Assembly (NCBI GenBank): GCA_002292815.1
Contig: DBBX01000028.1
Coordinates: 115,521 to 179,520 of the forward strand
DNA from: Thiotrichaceae bacterium UBA973
Lineage (GTDB): Bacteria; Pseudomonadota; Gammaproteobacteria; Eutrophobiales; Eutrophobiaceae
DNA length: 64,000 nt
Direction: 5' to 3'
Part shown: positions 61,961 to 64,000 of the stretch, one piece after another
How the letters are laid out: the number at the start of each line of letters is the position of its first letter
Position numbering within the stretch: position 1 is the first letter of the stretch
Made by a program: the position numbers and the translations under genes
Notes under the pieces: model-generated
What the model saw: the letters and a program-made list of their open reading frames with translations, nothing else
The model's database searches: none
What the model was told of the DNA's origin: nothing

Positions 61961-63160
61961 TTATCCGACAACGGACTGTGGATTGTCTTCCCTTAGCATC
62001 GCTCGTATTGAACGAATTGCCTGTCGGGTTCGATGTTCATTTTCGATTAACGCAAATCGAACAAACTGGTCACCATAACTACCAAAACCTATTCCTGGTG
62101 ATACCGCTACTTTCGCCTCTATTAATAATTTTTTTGAGAATTCGAGTGAGCCCATCTCTTTAAATTGTTCAGGAATCGGTGCCCAAACAAACATCGTTCC
62201 CTTGGGTTTTTCAACTTCCCACCCTGCTGCGTTCAAGCCATCACACAAAACATCACGTCGATTGCAATACATATCACGAATCTCGGCGACACATTGTTGA
62301 GATTCATCAAGCGCAGTGATCGCAGAAATCTGTATTGGTGTGAAGGTACCGTAATCCAGATAGGATTTAATTCGCGAAAGTGCAGCGACCAAAGTGGGAT
62401 TGCCCACCATAAAACCAACACGCCAACCGGGCATATTGTAACTCTTGGACATGGAAAAAAATTCAACGGCAATATCTTTAGCTCCGGGGACTTGCAATAT
62501 TGATGGTGCGGTATAGCCATCAAAGACAATATCGGCATAGGCTAAATCCTGGATCACCCAGATCTGATGCTCTTTAGCGATTTCAATAATCTTACTAAAG
62601 AATTCCAAGTCCACACATTGTGTTGTCGGATTGCTTGGAAAATTGATGAGTAGTGCTTTTGGTTTGGGCCAACAATCTCTTATAGATTTTTGCAATTCTT
62701 CAAAAAAATCTATGCCCGGGCCAATGGGTACATGGCGCACATCCGCACCCGCCAGCACAAAACCATAGGGATGAATCGGATAGGCCGGGTTCGGGACTAA
62801 TACAGCATCACCTCTATCTACAATAGCCATTGCCAAATGAGCTAAACCTTCCTTCGAGCCCAGAGTGACTATCGCCTCAGTCTCTGGATCCAAGTCAACA
62901 TCATATCGAGTTTTGTACCAATTACAGATAGCCCGTCGCAAACGAGGGATCCCTCGTGAAATGGAATAACCATGGGTGTCATCGCGTTGTGATGCCTCAA
63001 CTAACTTCTCAACAATGTGTTTTGGTGTAGGCTGATCTGGGTTTCCCATCCCAAAATCGATGATATCTTCGCCACGATGACGAGCCTCCATCTTCAATTC
63101 ATTGACTATATTGAAGACGTAGGGGGGTAATCGATTAATCCGTGCAAAATCTTCGTTCAC
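61961..63160 (-). CDS. alaC: Alanine-type aminotransferase AlaC
   Basis: A 399-residue class I PLP aminotransferase. INRLPPYVFNIVNELK begins the family, the nucleotide-like DFGMGNPDQPTPKHIV follows, and the PLP lysine lies in SMSKSYNMPGWR near residue 235. AlaC makes alanine from glutamate and pyruvate; relatives can use branched substrates. The gene order alaC-hom-thrC is frequent in beta- and gammaproteobacteria. The intergenic gap to hom is 32 nt, so the three are one operon, presumably with a promoter at 63161-63269. Confidence 0.93.
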   Translation of the reverse strand: MNEDFARINRLPPYVFNIVNELKMEARHRGEDIIDFGMGNPDQPTPKHIVEKLVEASQRDDTHGYSISRGIPRLRRAICNWYKTRYDVDLDPETEAIVTLGSKEGLAHLAMAIVDRGDAVLVPNPAYPIHPYGFVLAGADVRHVPIGPGIDFFEELQKSIRDCWPKPKALLINFPSNPTTQCVDLEFFSKIIEIAKEHQIWVIQDLAYADIVFDGYTAPSILQVPGAKDIAVEFFSMSKSYNMPGWRVGFMVGNPTLVAALSRIKSYLDYGTFTPIQISAITALDESQQCVAEIRDMYCNRRDVLCDGLNAAGWEVEKPKGTMFVWAPIPEQFKEMGSLEFSKKLLIEAKVAVSPGIGFGSYGDQFVRFALIENEHRTRQAIRSIRAMLREDNPQSVVG

Positions 63161-63269
63161 TTTCTGTCCCTAAAGCTATAAAAAAGCTGGTGATTATACG
63201 GTATACATTAAAAACGTTACAGGGCTGTTTGAGCTGTTTGAATATTCAGGACTCCCGTATAATCAGCTT

Positions 63270-64000
63270 ATGACAAATGTTGCCGCTATACAGATGGTAT
63301 CTACCGATACTGTTGCCGAAAATCTGAATATTGCCCAGAAACTTATTGCTGAAGCAGTTTCTAAAAACGCTAAATTCGTTACATTGCCAGAAAATTTTCC
63401 ATTAATGGGTAAACAAGATAATGATCGTCTGGCGATTACTGAGGCATTTGGTAATGGGCCTTTACAGTCTTTTCTTTCAAAACAATCAAAACAACACCAA
63501 ATCTGGTTATTAGGTGGCACTATTCCACTTAAATCTGATAAACCAGACAAAGTTCTTGCCGCAAGTCTACTTTATAGCCCAAAGGGTGAGTGTGCTGCTC
63601 ATTACGACAAAATTCATCTATTTGATGCCCTTGTTAATGAATCCAATAACGAGTCCTACAAGGAATCCAATACTTTTGAACCGGGTAATGAGCTTGTTGT
63701 AGTACAAACCGAGATTGGAAACATCGGACTATCAGTGTGTTATGACCTACGATTCCCGGAATTATATCGAAAAATGCATAATGACAATGTGCAAATTATT
63801 ACCGCACCATCCGCTTTTACAGCAACCACAGGGGAAGCTCATTGGGAAACATTATTAAGAACCCGAGCTATTGAGAACTTATGCTACGTTATCGCCTCCA
63901 ACCAAGGTGGGACGCATGTAAATGAGCGAGAAACCTGGGGGCATAGTATGATCGTCGATCCTTGGGGCACGATACTCGCGAGTGTTGATAAAGGTCCGGG
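63270..64000 (+). CDS. Carbon-nitrogen hydrolase (nitrilase superfamily), partial at window end
   Basis: The frame begins with ATG at 63270 and is open to the right edge (about 243 residues). The catalytic triad of the superfamily is visible: Glu in TLPENFPL, Lys in YDKIHLFD and Cys in SVCYDLRFPELY. The closest named type is deaminated glutathione amidase (Nit/YbeM), recognised by YDKIHLFD and RAIENLCYV. It is divergent from alaC across 109 nt. About 25-40 residues are missing at the end. Confidence 0.93.
   Translation, partial: MTNVAAIQMVSTDTVAENLNIAQKLIAEAVSKNAKFVTLPENFPLMGKQDNDRLAITEAFGNGPLQSFLSKQSKQHQIWLLGGTIPLKSDKPDKVLAASLLYSPKGECAAHYDKIHLFDALVNESNNESYKESNTFEPGNELVVVQTEIGNIGLSVCYDLRFPELYRKMHNDNVQIITAPSAFTATTGEAHWETLLRTRAIENLCYVIASNQGGTHVNERETWGHSMIVDPWGTILASVDKGP

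Noticed and set aside
63161..63269. Threonine attenuator or riboswitch before alaC-hom-thrC
   Set aside because: The 109-nt gap has no threonine/isoleucine-rich leader peptide and no recognised riboswitch.
1..64000. tRNA, rRNA, insertion sequences and prophage genes
   Set aside because: None was recognised on reading both strands; short or degenerate ones could have been missed without a covariance search.

Overview
The window looks like chromosomal DNA of an AT-leaning gammaproteobacterium. The signs are a YqcC-family gene, an alaC-hom-thrC run, a lysS/prfB/recJ/RpfE-like block, proteobacterial PDH genes of the aceE-aceF-lpdA type, phasins (polyhydroxyalkanoate storage), two-partner secretion and a copper-type bufferin/oxazolin cluster. 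I cannot name the genus. No rRNA, tRNA, CRISPR array, insertion sequence or prophage was recognised.

Layout. 1-4262 (minus): a Bat/MoxR operon (MoxR ATPase, DUF58, DUF4381, two VWA proteins, the last cut by the window edge). 4263-5661: a decayed zone with palindrome-rich repeats, a broken HpcH/HpaI aldolase and one small coiled-coil membrane protein. 5662-8194 (plus): a compact envelope set (DUF2007 plus zinc ribbon, HEAGH membrane protein, PBP4-type peptidase). 8350-15147: a redox and storage neighbourhood with two Old Yellow Enzyme paralogues, a quinone-oxidoreductase-like protein, LysR and HxlR regulators, a SnoaL-like secreted protein and two phasins sharing one operator-promoter design. 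15163-20559: YajD, YqcC, a second-type EF-G, an acetoacetate-decarboxylase-family protein and a CmcJ-like oxidoreductase. 20716-24601: a DUF4139 protein and an unknown lipoprotein/repeat-protein pair. 24729-24866: an AraC remnant. 25103-29882 (minus): typA and a CHASE2 Ser/Thr kinase. 30321-36896 (plus): TpsB, double-FecR and TpsA adhesin genes. 36900-39197 (minus): a putative metallopeptidase and an M17 aminopeptidase. 39702-47534 (plus): the pyruvate dehydrogenase operon, a YbfF-like esterase and argG. 47745-50198: a GGDEF protein with a degenerate EAL domain behind two CRP-type palindromes. 50424-53245 (minus): DoxX and the bufferin cluster. 53707-63160 (minus): lysS, prfB (programmed frameshift), recJ, RpfE-like, thrC, hom, alaC. 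63270-64000 (plus): start of a nitrilase-family gene.

How the parts connect. Three non-coding designs stand out. (i) The perfect 12-bp palindrome ATTGTCGACAAT occurs exactly twice, 62 bp apart, upstream of both the acetoacetate-decarboxylase-family gene and aceE. This suggests one regulator, not in the window, governing acetyl-CoA/acetoacetate metabolism. (ii) TGTTGC-N3-GCAACA sits at the same 9-bp distance from TATAAT in front of both phasin genes. (iii) Two perfect TGTGA-N6-TCACA sites lie 41 bp apart before the c-di-GMP gene. The most notable biosynthetic system is the bufferin/oxazolin cluster at 50424-53245: a secreted precursor with eight EGxCG motifs, its MNIO (DUF692) enzyme, a DUF2063 partner and a DoxX membrane protein.
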